From: Sinomonas albida
Lineage (GTDB): Bacteria; Actinomycetota; Actinomycetes; Actinomycetales; Micrococcaceae
Assembly: GCF_004919045.1 (NCBI RefSeq)
Contig: NZ_SWDW01000011.1
Coordinates: forward strand, 89,328-153,327
Direction: 5' to 3'
DNA: 64,000 bases
Position numbers and translations under genes: made by a program. Below are positions 54,135 to 62,966 of the stretch, piece after piece. The notes under the pieces are model-generated. The model made no database searches, was not told the DNA's origin, and saw only the letters and a list, made by a program, of their open reading frames with translations. The stretch's first letter is position 1. Every line of letters starts with the position of its first letter.

Positions 54135-54171
54135 TCTCGATCATCATATTTCTCGAACATCGAGACATCAA
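54135..54171. promoter_or_regulatory. Leftward promoter with embedded operator TCTCGA-N3-TCGAGA
   Basis: Read leftward: -35 TTGATG (54166-54171), 17-base spacer, -10 TATGAT (54143-54148). The spacer is exactly the palindrome TCTCGA-ACA-TCGAGA (54151-54165) plus two bases. A further half-site TCTCGA is at 54135-54140, 16 bases off. The rightward crtE promoter must lie in the same 85 bases. The same operator occurs at 7953-7983. Confidence 0.7.
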
Positions 54172-54192
54172 GGTTGGACCCCAGGAGGCATG

Positions 54193-55353
54193 ATGGACGG
54201 GGCAGTTTTAGCTTCGGTGGCAGCGTCGGCGACAGCGCAGCGCGCACCCCATTCGGCCAACCGCCTCCGGGAAGGGATCGGCGGCCGAGGTCTCGGGTGG
54301 AGCGAGGTCGCCGAGCGCGTCGAGGCGATCGTGCAGGACTATGTGGCGACGTCTCAGCGGCGGTCCGCCTCCGCACCCGCCCGCGAACTCTGGAACCACA
54401 TCGGCGCGTCGTTCGGCGGAGGAAAGCGCCTGCGGCCCCAGCTCGTGTGGCTCTCCTACGCCGCCTTCGGAGGCAACGACCCCGAGTCGTGCGCCGCGGC
54501 CGGGGCCGCGTTCGAGTTCCTCCACGGCGCACTCGTGGTGCACGACGACGTGATCGACCGCGACACCGTGCGGCGCGGGCGCCCCAACATCGCGGGCACG
54601 TACGCAGCCCGGGCGCAGGCACGCGGTATTGGGGCGGTCGAAGCGAGCCACCTCGGCAGCTCCGCGGCCATCATCGCGGGCGACCTGCTGCTCGCGGCCT
54701 CCTATCGCATTCTGGAGCGCGCGGCGAGCGATTCGAGCACGCGGACTCGGCTCCTGGACCTCCTGCACGGGGCGATGGCGGACGCCGCGAGCGGCGAGTT
54801 GGCCGACGTCCTCATGGCCCACGCCTCGGGCACCGTCGACGAGGTCCTCGAGATGGAGCGCCTCAAGACGGCCGTCTATTCGTTCGAGGCGCCGCTCCGC
54901 GCCGGAGCCGTGCTCGTTGGGGCAACCGACGCCGAGGTCGAGGCGGTGGGCCGCGTGGGAAGCCTCATCGGCATCGCGTATCAGGTCATCGACGACGTGC
55001 TCGGCACCTTCGGCGACCCGCGGCAGACCGGCAAGCCTGTGACCTCGGACCTGCGCGAGGGGAAGCTCACCGTCCTCACCGCCTTCGCTGGGCGGGACCC
55101 CGAGGTTGCCGCGTACCTGGGGCCGCCGCGGGACGGCCATGATGACGGGAGCCCCGAAGCCCGCGAGGATCCGGCCCGAGAGGATCTGGCCCGCGAGGCC
55201 CTCCACCGTGCGGGCGCGGACGGCTACGCCCTCAATCTGGCCCACTCGCTCGTCACGGAGGCGCTCGACGAGGCCCGGCGGTGCGACCTTCCCGCCCCCT
55301 TGCGCTCCGAGCTGACACGTCTCTGCAATCACGTCCTCCACCGGGAGCGCTGA
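54193..55353 (+). CDS. crtE: Geranylgeranyl diphosphate synthase
   Basis: 386 residues. AGGAGG at 54183-54188 favours ATG 54193 over the one at 54190. Prenyl-synthase motifs: first Asp-rich VHDDVIDRD, second DDVLGTFGD, and FGGGKRLRPQL. It joins IPP units onto DMAPP to give C20-PP, the carotenoid precursor. First gene of a rightward seven-gene operon; its stop overlaps the next start (TGATG). Confidence 0.94.
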   Translation: MDGAVLASVAASATAQRAPHSANRLREGIGGRGLGWSEVAERVEAIVQDYVATSQRRSASAPARELWNHIGASFGGGKRLRPQLVWLSYAAFGGNDPESCAAAGAAFEFLHGALVVHDDVIDRDTVRRGRPNIAGTYAARAQARGIGAVEASHLGSSAAIIAGDLLLAASYRILERAASDSSTRTRLLDLLHGAMADAASGELADVLMAHASGTVDEVLEMERLKTAVYSFEAPLRAGAVLVGATDAEVEAVGRVGSLIGIAYQVIDDVLGTFGDPRQTGKPVTSDLREGKLTVLTAFAGRDPEVAAYLGPPRDGHDDGSPEAREDPAREDLAREALHRAGADGYALNLAHSLVTEALDEARRCDLPAPLRSELTRLCNHVLHRER

Positions 55354-56312
55354 TGTCTGCCACGGCTCATCCGCAGCGCCTCGGCAGCCGTGCCCGCTCC
55401 GGCGGTGCGGCCCCGGGCGACCCGCTGAGAAAGTACACGGCCGCGGCCACGGCGAGCTCCGCCGTCGTCATCCGCAGCTACTCGACGTCGTTCGGGCTCG
55501 CGTGCCGCCTCCTCGGGTCGTCGATCCGACCCGACATCGAGAACATCTACGCGCTCGTGCGCCTCGCCGACGAGATCGTGGACGGCGCCGCGGCGGGGGC
55601 TGGCATGGCCCCCGAGGCCATTCGGATGCAGCTCGACGGCCTCGAGCGCGAAACGCACGCGGCCCTCGACTGCGGCTACAGCACGAACCTCGCGGTGCAC
55701 GCGTTCGCCCAGACGGCGCGCCGGGCGGGGATCGGCCGCGATCTCGTCGACCCGTTCTTCGACTCGATGCGGAGAGACTGCGAGGTCAGCTCGCATTCGA
55801 GCGAGTCGCTGAGCGAGTACATCTACGGCTCGGCTGAGGTGGTGGGCCTCATGTGCCTGCGGGCATTCCTCGTCGGGGTGGAGGTGCCGGCGGCGGAGCG
55901 GCGCGTGATGGTCGAGTCCGCGCGGCGGCTCGGCGCGGCCTTCCAGAAGGTCAATTTCCTCCGCGATCTCGGACAGGACAGCGCTGAGCTGGGGCGCGAG
56001 TACTTTCCAGGGGTCGAGGCGCGTCATCTCACCGAGCTGGAGAAGGCGAGGCTCGTCGCCGACCTGCGGGCGGATCTGGACGCCGCGCTTCCCGGCCTGA
56101 TGCTGCTCCCGGAGACGTCCCGCCGCGCGGTTGCCTTGGCCCATGCGCTCTTCTCCGAGCTCGGGGACCGCATTGCAGCGTGTCCGGCCCACGTGCTCGT
56201 GACGACCCGCATCAGCGTGCCGACCGCCGTCAAGGTGAGGCTCGCGGCGGCGGCGCTCTTCGGACTCCGACCGTCCCGGCCTTCAGCCGGCGCGCCCGGG
56301 AGGGCGAGATGA
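55353..56312 (+). CDS. crtB: Phytoene synthase
   Basis: 319 residues. Condenses two C20-PP to phytoene. Motifs: YSTSFGLACRLL, the Asp-rich RLADEIVD, and VNFLRDLGQDS. Start overlaps the crtE stop; its own stop overlaps crtI (ATGA). Confidence 0.95.
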   Translation: MSATAHPQRLGSRARSGGAAPGDPLRKYTAAATASSAVVIRSYSTSFGLACRLLGSSIRPDIENIYALVRLADEIVDGAAAGAGMAPEAIRMQLDGLERETHAALDCGYSTNLAVHAFAQTARRAGIGRDLVDPFFDSMRRDCEVSSHSSESLSEYIYGSAEVVGLMCLRAFLVGVEVPAAERRVMVESARRLGAAFQKVNFLRDLGQDSAELGREYFPGVEARHLTELEKARLVADLRADLDAALPGLMLLPETSRRAVALAHALFSELGDRIAACPAHVLVTTRISVPTAVKVRLAAAALFGLRPSRPSAGAPGRAR

Positions 56313-58000
56313 TGGCCCGTCCCGAGCGCACGGCCGCCCGCCCAGGCAGGCCGCGCAGACCGCGGAGCGTCACGATCATCGGCGGAGGGGTCGCCGGGCT
56401 CGCCACGGCCGGGCTCCTGGCCCGGGATGGGCACGCCGTCCAGGTGCTCGAGCAGGGAGCGGAGCTGGGCGGGCGCGCCGGTCGATGGGAGTCGGAGGGC
56501 TTCCGCTTCGACACGGGCCCCTCGTGGTATCTCATGCCCGAAGTGATCGACCACTGGTTCAGGCTCATGGGGACGAGCGCGGGAGACGAGCTCGAGCTCG
56601 TGCGGCTCGGTCCGGCCTACCGGACGTTCTTCGAGGGCGAGCAGCGGCCGGTGGACGTGCCCGGGGACCGCGCGGGCGCGATCGAGCTCTTCGACACCCT
56701 CGATCCCGGCTCAGGGGCAGCGCTCGAGCGGTACCTGGACGAGGCCGCCGACGCCTACGAAGTGGCCACCAGGCGCTTCCTCTACGACGACTTCTCCTCG
56801 GTCCGGGGACTCGCGAGCCTCGAGATCCTGCGCCGCGCGCCGCGCCTGGCCCGTCTCGTCACGCAGACGCTCGACGCGCGGATCGCCCGCCGCTTCGGCG
56901 ACCGCCGCGAGCGTCAGATCCTCGGGTACCCCGCCGTCTTCCTCGGCACGACACCGTTCCGCGCCCCCGCCCTGTACCAGCTCATGAGCCACCTCGACCT
57001 CGGCCAGGGCGTCATGTATCCGCAGGGCGGATTCGCTTCGCTCGTCGACTCGATGGGACGGCTCGCCCGGGAGGCGGGGGCCCAGATCCACCTCGGGGCG
57101 CGGGCCACGAGGATCATCACGGGAGAGGCGCCGGGTGGCGCGCGCGTCGAGGGCGTGGAATGGACGGACGACGGCGGGCGGCAGCATCGCATGGGGGCGG
57201 ACGTCGTGGTCGGGGCGGCCGACCTCCACCACCTCGAAACCGAGCTGCTGCCGCAGGAGCTGCGCAGCCATCCCGAGTCCTCGTGGGCACACCGCGACCC
57301 CGGACCCGGAGCGGTCCTCGCGTGCCTCGGCGTGCGCGGCAGCCTTCCGGAACTGGCCCACCACAACCTCTTCTTCACGCAGGACTGGCGCGACAACTTC
57401 GGGCGGATCGCGCGCGGCGAGAAGCTCCCGCACCAGACGTCCCTCTACGTCTCCCGGACCAGCGCCACCGATCCGCAGGTGGCTCCCGCGGGCCACGAGA
57501 GCCTCTTCGTCCTCGTCCCGTCGCCGGCCCGGCCGGAGTGGGGGAAGGGAGGGCTCGGCGGCTCGGGGGCTCCGGCCGTCGAATCGGTGGTGGATCTGGC
57601 CATCCGGCAGATCTCCGCGTGGGCAGGGATTCCGGACCTGCGGGATCGAGTGGTGGTGCGCAGGACGTTCGGGCCCGCCGACTTCGCCGCCGACTTCAAC
57701 GCGTGGCGAGGGGCAGCCCTGGGCCTCGCGCATACGCTTGCGCAGAGCGCCTTCCTGCGACCCGGGAACGCGAGCCATACGGTAGCTGGCCTCCTGTATG
57801 CGGGTGCGTCCGTGCGCCCCGGGATCGGCGTGCCGATGTGCCTCATCAGCGCGGAGATCGTGCTCAAGCGCGTGCGCGGCGACCGATCGACGGGACCGGT
57901 TGCGCTGCCGGAACCACCCGCGCAGCGCGGGCTTGCGCCGGCCAAATCTGCGCTGCCCGCCGCGCTGGCAAGCGGCGAGGGGGCGACATGGCGTACCTGA
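56309..58000 (+). CDS. crtI: Phytoene desaturase
   Basis: 563 residues. N-terminal FAD fold VTIIGGGVAGLATAGLLARD after a basic leader, then FDTGPSWYLMPE. The C-terminal signature is GLLYAGASVRPGIGVPMCLI. It introduces the double bonds that turn phytoene into lycopene. ATGs at 56309 and 56312 both fit; the first makes an ATGA overlap with crtB. The last 40 residues overlap crtYe in part. Confidence 0.95.
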   Translation: MMARPERTAARPGRPRRPRSVTIIGGGVAGLATAGLLARDGHAVQVLEQGAELGGRAGRWESEGFRFDTGPSWYLMPEVIDHWFRLMGTSAGDELELVRLGPAYRTFFEGEQRPVDVPGDRAGAIELFDTLDPGSGAALERYLDEAADAYEVATRRFLYDDFSSVRGLASLEILRRAPRLARLVTQTLDARIARRFGDRRERQILGYPAVFLGTTPFRAPALYQLMSHLDLGQGVMYPQGGFASLVDSMGRLAREAGAQIHLGARATRIITGEAPGGARVEGVEWTDDGGRQHRMGADVVVGAADLHHLETELLPQELRSHPESSWAHRDPGPGAVLACLGVRGSLPELAHHNLFFTQDWRDNFGRIARGEKLPHQTSLYVSRTSATDPQVAPAGHESLFVLVPSPARPEWGKGGLGGSGAPAVESVVDLAIRQISAWAGIPDLRDRVVVRRTFGPADFAADFNAWRGAALGLAHTLAQSAFLRPGNASHTVAGLLYAGASVRPGIGVPMCLISAEIVLKRVRGDRSTGPVALPEPPAQRGLAPAKSALPAALASGEGATWRT

Positions 58001-58440
58001 TCTCGTTGCTGACAGCGTCCGGCTGCCTCGCCGCCGTCGACCGCCGCTTCGTGCTGTTCTTCTGGCGCGCGCCGCGTGCGGCGGCCGCTGCCGTGGGGAT
58101 CGGAACCGCCTTCTTCCTCGCCTGGGACTTCGCGGCCATTGGCGCCGGGATCTTCGAACGTGGCGAGTCGCCGCTCATGACGGGCATCCTGCTCGCACCC
58201 GAACTCCCACTCGAGGAGCCGTTCTTCCTCGCGTTCTTCTGCCACGCGGCGATGGTGCTGTTCACCGTCGCCGAGCGGCTGTTCCGGCTGCTGCGGCTCA
58301 GCCCGCGGCGTCGCGATGCGGGGGGCGCGTCCGCGGACCGACGTGGTCGCGCCGACGGACCGATGGGCAGCCCGGCCCCGCCGATGGGCAGCCCGGCCGC
58401 GGGTCGCTCCGACCTGCCCTCCGGAGGGACGTCGCGATGA
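57988..58440 (+). CDS. crtYe: Lycopene cyclase subunit, CrtYe type
   Basis: 150 residues from ATG 57988, inside the end of crtI. Three helices with the conserved RFVLFFWRAPRA-type start and PLEEPFFLAFFCH, the acidic pair needed for cyclisation. The C-terminal tail has two copies of a PMGSPA motif, encoded by a 21-bp repeat. Works as a heterodimer with CrtYf. Confidence 0.88.
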   Translation: MAYLISLLTASGCLAAVDRRFVLFFWRAPRAAAAAVGIGTAFFLAWDFAAIGAGIFERGESPLMTGILLAPELPLEEPFFLAFFCHAAMVLFTVAERLFRLLRLSPRRRDAGGASADRRGRADGPMGSPAPPMGSPAAGRSDLPSGGTSR

Positions 58441-58850
58441 CGAGCTACGCGATTCTGGACGCCCTCTTCCTCGCCGCTGCGGCCGCCGTCGTCCTTTTGC
58501 TGCGGCGGCACAGCTCGCTGAGGGGGCACAGCCCATTGGGGAGACACAGTTCATTGCGGAGACGCCCCCAATTTCAGAGCTACAGCGCTGGGCGGTGGGG
58601 GCCGGTGCTGGCTGGCGGCCTGTGCCTCCTTGTCTTCACGGCCATCTTCGACAACGTCATGATTGCCTTGGGCCTGTTCGTGTACCGGGCCGGAACCCTG
58701 AGCGGCCTGATGCTTGGACGGGCGCCGCTCGAGGACTTCGCCTACCCCGTGGCGGCCGCCGTGCTGCTGCCCGTGCTCTGGCGCTGGCTGCGTCGCTCCG
58801 AGATCGAGGCCGAATCCGAGCCCGAGCCCGACTCCGAGGAGCCCACGTGA
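58437..58850 (+). CDS. crtYf: Lycopene cyclase subunit, CrtYf type
   Basis: 137 residues. Second half of the heterodimeric cyclase, with FDNVMIALGLFVYRAGTLSG and PLEDFAYPVAAA. Between the first two helices lies RHSSLRGHSPLGRHSSLRRR, a hexapeptide triplicate from an 18-bp DNA repeat. Coupled by ATGA to crtYe and GTGA to crtEb. Confidence 0.88.
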   Translation: MTSYAILDALFLAAAAAVVLLLRRHSSLRGHSPLGRHSSLRRRPQFQSYSAGRWGPVLAGGLCLLVFTAIFDNVMIALGLFVYRAGTLSGLMLGRAPLEDFAYPVAAAVLLPVLWRWLRRSEIEAESEPEPDSEEPT

Positions 58851-59746
58851 GCTTCGTAACCGCCGTGCGGGCGGTGACGGCCCGCGACCTCCTCGTTTCG
58901 TCTCGGCCGCTTTCGTGGGTCAACACGGCCTACCCGTTCGCGGCGGCCTACTTCCTGGCCACCGATCGCGTCGACTGGCGGTTGATCGTCGGGACGGCGT
59001 TCTTCCTTGTGCCGTACAACGCCGCGATGTACGGGACCAACGACGTGTTCGACTACGAATCTGATCTTCGGAATCCACGCAAGGGCGGCGTCGAGGGCGC
59101 CGTCCTTGACCCCGCGAAGCACGCCGCCATGCTGTGGTTTTCCTGGGGGTCGTGCATGCCGTTCGTCGTCGCCCTCGTCGCGGGCGGACCGCCGGCGAGC
59201 TGGGCCGTCCTGGCCTTGTCGCTCTTCGCGGTCGCCGCGTACAGCGTGCCGGGACTCCGTTTCAAGGAGCGCCCGGTCCTCGACTCCCTGACCTCGAGCA
59301 CGCACTTCGTCTCGCCCGCGGCGTACGGGCTCGCGCTCGCGGGCTGGCAGCCCTCGGCCCAGGGCGTCGCCGCGCTCGCTGCGTTCTTCCTGTGGGGCGT
59401 CGCGAGCCACGCGTTCGGAGCGGTCCAGGACATCGTTCCGGACCGGGACGCCGGCATCGCCTCGAGTGCGACTCTCTTCGGTGCGCGCGCGACCGTCCGC
59501 CTCGCGCTCGTCTGCTACCTTGGCGCGGGCGTCCTCCTGCTCGTTGCGGGCGGGGACGCGTGGTGGGCGGGCCTGCTCGCGCTTCCGTATGCCGCCAACG
59601 TCGCCCCCTTTGCGGCGCTGCACGACGCGCGGTCCGCCCGCGCCCGCGCTGGCTGGCGCCGATTTCTCTGGCTCAACTATCTGACAGGATTCGCCGTGAC
59701 GCTCTTGCTGATTGCTGTGGAATTTGGTCGGGAGGTCGGACGATGA
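58847..59746 (+). CDS. crtEb: Lycopene elongase/hydratase (UbiA-type prenyltransferase)
   Basis: 299 residues from GTG 58847. UbiA-fold membrane protein with GTNDVFDYESDLRNPRKGG (first Asp motif) and GAVQDIVPDRDAGI (second). Adds C5 units to both ends of lycopene, giving C50 flavuxanthin-type products for the cyclase. With crtYe/Yf the predicted end product is decaprenoxanthin or a close C50 isomer. Confidence 0.92.
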   Translation: MSFVTAVRAVTARDLLVSSRPLSWVNTAYPFAAAYFLATDRVDWRLIVGTAFFLVPYNAAMYGTNDVFDYESDLRNPRKGGVEGAVLDPAKHAAMLWFSWGSCMPFVVALVAGGPPASWAVLALSLFAVAAYSVPGLRFKERPVLDSLTSSTHFVSPAAYGLALAGWQPSAQGVAALAAFFLWGVASHAFGAVQDIVPDRDAGIASSATLFGARATVRLALVCYLGAGVLLLVAGGDAWWAGLLALPYAANVAPFAALHDARSARARAGWRRFLWLNYLTGFAVTLLLIAVEFGREVGR

Positions 59747-61191
59747 CCCACCAGAAGCCGTCCATTGCCTGGTTCCGCGACGACCTTCGCGTTACGGACC
59801 ACCCCGCACTGCGGGCAGCGATGGAATCCGGACCGACCATCGCCCTCTTCGTGCTCGACGAGAAGTCTCCAGGCGTGCGGCCGCTCGGCGGAGCGGCGCG
59901 CTGGTGGCTCCATCGTGGGCTCGATGCGCTGCGCGAGGAGCTCGAGCACCTCGGCGTTCCGCTCGTGCTGCGGCGGGGGCCGGCCGCCGCCGTCGTGCCT
60001 TCCGTCGCCGCGCAGGCGGGTGCCGGCGCGGTGTTCTGGAACCGGCGGTACGGGCGGCCCGAGCGGCGCGCGGACGAAGCGGTCAAGGCGCTCGTGAGTG
60101 GCGCGGGACGGCGCGCGTCGAGCTTTCAGGGCTCTCTTCTGCACGAGCCGTGGGAGCTCACGAACCGCCAGGGCGGGCATTACAAGGTCTTCACGCCGTT
60201 CTGGAACGAGCTGAGCTCCTGGGAGTTCCGGCATCCGCTCCCCGCTCCGGACGCGCAGTCCGAGGCCCCCGAGGGTCTCCCGGACAGCGAGGCGCTCGAA
60301 GACTGGGCGCTCCTCCCGCACAGCCCCGACTGGTCCGCGCCGCTTGCCGAGGCCTGGACGCCTGGGCCGGGCGCCGCCGCCGAGATCCTCGACGACTTCG
60401 CGGAGGGCCCCCTCGCCGACTACGCCGACGCGCGCGATCGGCCCGACCGCGAGGGCTCGAGCCGCCTCTCACCGCATTTGCGCTGGGGTCACGTGAGCCC
60501 GTTCGAGGTGTGGCACGCGATCGCCGCGCAGCGGCGGGACGCGCCCAGTAGCGCCGCGGTCTTCGCCTCCGAGCTGGGCTGGCGGGAGTTCGCGTGGCAC
60601 CAGCTGTACCACCACCCCGATCTCGCCACCGTGAATCTGCGGCGCGAGTTCGATGCCTACCCATGGTGGTCGCCGGAGTCCGGCTCGGACGCGGAACGCA
60701 CGGACGACGACGGCGGCGCTCGCTTGGGCGGATCCCATGCCGACGGCGGCATGAAGGCGCTGCTCGAAGCTTGGCAGCAGGGGCGCACGGGGTTCCCGAT
60801 GGTCGACGCCGGGCAGCGGGAGCTGTGGAACACGGGCTGGATGCATAACCGGGTCCGCATGGTTTCGGCGAGTCTCCTCGTGAAGAATCTCGGCATCGAC
60901 TGGCGCCTCGGCGAGCAGTGGTTCTGGGACACGCTCGTTGACGCGGACGCGGCCTCCAATCCATTCAACTGGCAGTGGGCGGCGGGGTGTGGAGCGGACG
61001 CTTCGCCGTTCTTCCGCATCTTCAACCCGCTCACGCAGGCCAAGACCCACGACCCCGACGGCGCATACGCGCGCCGCTGGATTCCCGAGCTCGGCACCGA
61101 GCGCTATCCCGAGCCGTTGGTGGACCTCGCCGACTCGCGGGCCGAGGCGCTCGAGGCCTACCGCTCGCTGCGCGGGGACGCTGGCTCATGA
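59743..61191 (+). CDS. phr: Deoxyribodipyrimidine photolyase
   Basis: 482 residues, ATGA-coupled to crtEb. N-terminal antenna domain IAWFRDDLRVTDHPALRAA; FAD-binding C-terminal half with WGHVSPFEVWHAI, the DTLVDADAASNPFNWQWAAGC region, and the ASPFFRIFNP end. Light-driven repair of UV pyrimidine dimers. Its place at the end of the crt operon joins photoprotection and repair. Confidence 0.95.
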   Translation: MTHQKPSIAWFRDDLRVTDHPALRAAMESGPTIALFVLDEKSPGVRPLGGAARWWLHRGLDALREELEHLGVPLVLRRGPAAAVVPSVAAQAGAGAVFWNRRYGRPERRADEAVKALVSGAGRRASSFQGSLLHEPWELTNRQGGHYKVFTPFWNELSSWEFRHPLPAPDAQSEAPEGLPDSEALEDWALLPHSPDWSAPLAEAWTPGPGAAAEILDDFAEGPLADYADARDRPDREGSSRLSPHLRWGHVSPFEVWHAIAAQRRDAPSSAAVFASELGWREFAWHQLYHHPDLATVNLRREFDAYPWWSPESGSDAERTDDDGGARLGGSHADGGMKALLEAWQQGRTGFPMVDAGQRELWNTGWMHNRVRMVSASLLVKNLGIDWRLGEQWFWDTLVDADAASNPFNWQWAAGCGADASPFFRIFNPLTQAKTHDPDGAYARRWIPELGTERYPEPLVDLADSRAEALEAYRSLRGDAGS

Positions 61192-61206
61192 GCGGCCGGT
61201 CTTAGA

Positions 61207-61878
61207 ATGTGGCCCGTGCCTCCAGAGCGTTCCTCCGAGTCTTCCGCCGCGTCTCGCGGCGAGGTTTCCGCTGATCCTTCGGCTGAGCTTTCCGCTGATC
61301 CTGGCGCTGAGTCGTCCGTCGAGCCTTCCGACGCGTCTTCGGGCGACGCACTTTCCGGCGGCGATTCGGGCCGCGGCGAGCTGCGCTCATCGCCGGGGTT
61401 CGAGCTTCTGTTCCTCCTGCAGAAGTTCACCACCGAGGCCGAACGATATTCGGAGGTCGTGCGCCGCCGGCACGGTCTCGCGCGGAACGACATCCACGCG
61501 ATCAACGCGGTCGTCGAGGCGGACCGCACGGGCGGCACCACGACTCCGGGCGGGCTCCGTGAGCGGCTGGTGCTGAGCTCCGCCGCGATGACCGCGGTGC
61601 TCGACCGGCTTGAGGCGTCCGGTCACCTCCGACGCGAGCACAGCGCCGAGGACCGCCGCCAGGTGCTCCTCTCGGCAACGCCGAGCGCCCGGGAGACGGG
61701 CCGCGAGATGTTCGATCCCATGGTCGAGCACATGCTGCCAGTCCTCGCCGACTACGGGCCGGAGCAGCTCGCCTTCCTCGCCGAGGCAATTCAGCGACTC
61801 ACGACGGCGATCGCCGAGGCGCGTGCGGAGCTCAACGCGCGGGGCGTCGGCCGGGAGGGCGTCGGCGGCGAGGGCTGA
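61207..61878 (+). CDS. MarR-family regulator of the carotenoid/photolyase cluster (inferred)
   Basis: 223 residues from ATG 61207. TAGAAT at 61203-61208 ends seven bases before an in-frame GTG at 61216, which may be the true leaderless start. Residues 1-58 are Ser/Ala/Asp-rich and repetitive. Then a MarR winged helix: RRRHGLARNDIHAINAVVEA, LRERLVLSSAAMTAVLDRLE, HSAEDRRQVLLSAT. In Corynebacterium a MarR-type protein represses the crt operon. It is the best local candidate to bind TCTCGA-N3-TCGAGA. Confidence 0.88.
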   Translation: MWPVPPERSSESSAASRGEVSADPSAELSADPGAESSVEPSDASSGDALSGGDSGRGELRSSPGFELLFLLQKFTTEAERYSEVVRRRHGLARNDIHAINAVVEADRTGGTTTPGGLRERLVLSSAAMTAVLDRLEASGHLRREHSAEDRRQVLLSATPSARETGREMFDPMVEHMLPVLADYGPEQLAFLAEAIQRLTTAIAEARAELNARGVGREGVGGEG

Positions 61879-62039
61879 TTGCCCCAAGAGGCCGGCGCTC
61901 ACGGGCGACGGCGGCGACCCACCGCCGGATGCGGCGGCGACGGCTCGCGTTCGCACGTCCGTAATTCGCGGCCGTTCGCCGCGGTATTCGGCCGCATGTA
62001 CCGTAGAACGGTGGACAACTTTGCGGCGGGCAGCTCACG

Positions 62040-62957
62040 ATGAGCGCGCACGATCACTCCCACGCCGTTGACGCGACGCGGGACCGCAAGCGGCTCGTCC
62101 TCGCCCTCGGGGTGACGGTGCTCATCCTCATAGCCGAGGTCGTGGGTACCGCGCTGTCCGGGTCCCTCGCCCTGCTCGCGGACGCGGGCCACATGTTCAC
62201 GGACGCCTCGGGGCTGCTGATCGCGCTCATCGCGGCGTCGCTGGCACTCCGGCCGCCGACCCCCGAACGCACGTGGGGCTACAAGCGGGCCGAGGTTCTG
62301 GCCGCGGCCCTTCAGGCCGGGCTCCTGCTCGTGGTCGGCGTGTTCATCCTCTACGAGGCGATCCGCAGGCTCATCGAGCCGCCCGCCATCGGCTCGTCGG
62401 CGATGCTGTGGTTCGGCATCATCGGCCTCGCGGGCAACGCCGTCGCCCTCTTGGTGCTCGCCTCGGGTCGGCACTCGAGTTTCAACCTTCGGGCCGCCTT
62501 CCTCGAGGTGCTCAACGACGCCCTGGGGTCGGCCGCCGTCATTGTCGCCGCCGTTGTCATCACGGTCACCGGATGGACACAAGCGGATGCGATCGTCTCG
62601 CTGTTGATCGGGGCCCTCATCATCCCGCGGACCCTGCGGCTGCTCCGCGAGACCACGGACGTGCTGCTCGCCGCGACGCCCAAGGGGCTCGACCTCCGCA
62701 GCGTGCGCGACCACATCCTTGCGCTCCCGCACGTCGTAGATGTCCATGATCTCCACGCGACCCTCATCGGCACCGGGACGCCTGTGATCACCGGCCACGT
62801 GACACTTCGAGACGAGTGCCTCACCGACGGGCACGCACAGAGGATCCTTGTCGAGCTGCAGGAGTGCGTCGCGGAACACTTCGACGTCCCCGTGGAGCAC
62901 TCGACGTTCCAGCTCGAGACCACCACGCACCGCGATCAGGAGCATCTGCACCACTGA
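62040..62957 (+). CDS. Cation diffusion facilitator (CzcD/ZitB-like)
   Basis: 305 residues from ATG 62040. Short His-containing start (MSAHDHSHAVDAT), six helices with HMFTDASG metal site (after LLADAG) and LEVLNDALGS, and the C-terminal domain with DVHDLHATLI. Probably exports zinc, cobalt or cadmium. Unlike the CDF at 46114 it lacks a long His arm and an adjacent sensor. Confidence 0.93.
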   Translation: MSAHDHSHAVDATRDRKRLVLALGVTVLILIAEVVGTALSGSLALLADAGHMFTDASGLLIALIAASLALRPPTPERTWGYKRAEVLAAALQAGLLLVVGVFILYEAIRRLIEPPAIGSSAMLWFGIIGLAGNAVALLVLASGRHSSFNLRAAFLEVLNDALGSAAVIVAAVVITVTGWTQADAIVSLLIGALIIPRTLRLLRETTDVLLAATPKGLDLRSVRDHILALPHVVDVHDLHATLIGTGTPVITGHVTLRDECLTDGHAQRILVELQECVAEHFDVPVEHSTFQLETTTHRDQEHLHH

Positions 62958-62966
62958 AGCGGATGC

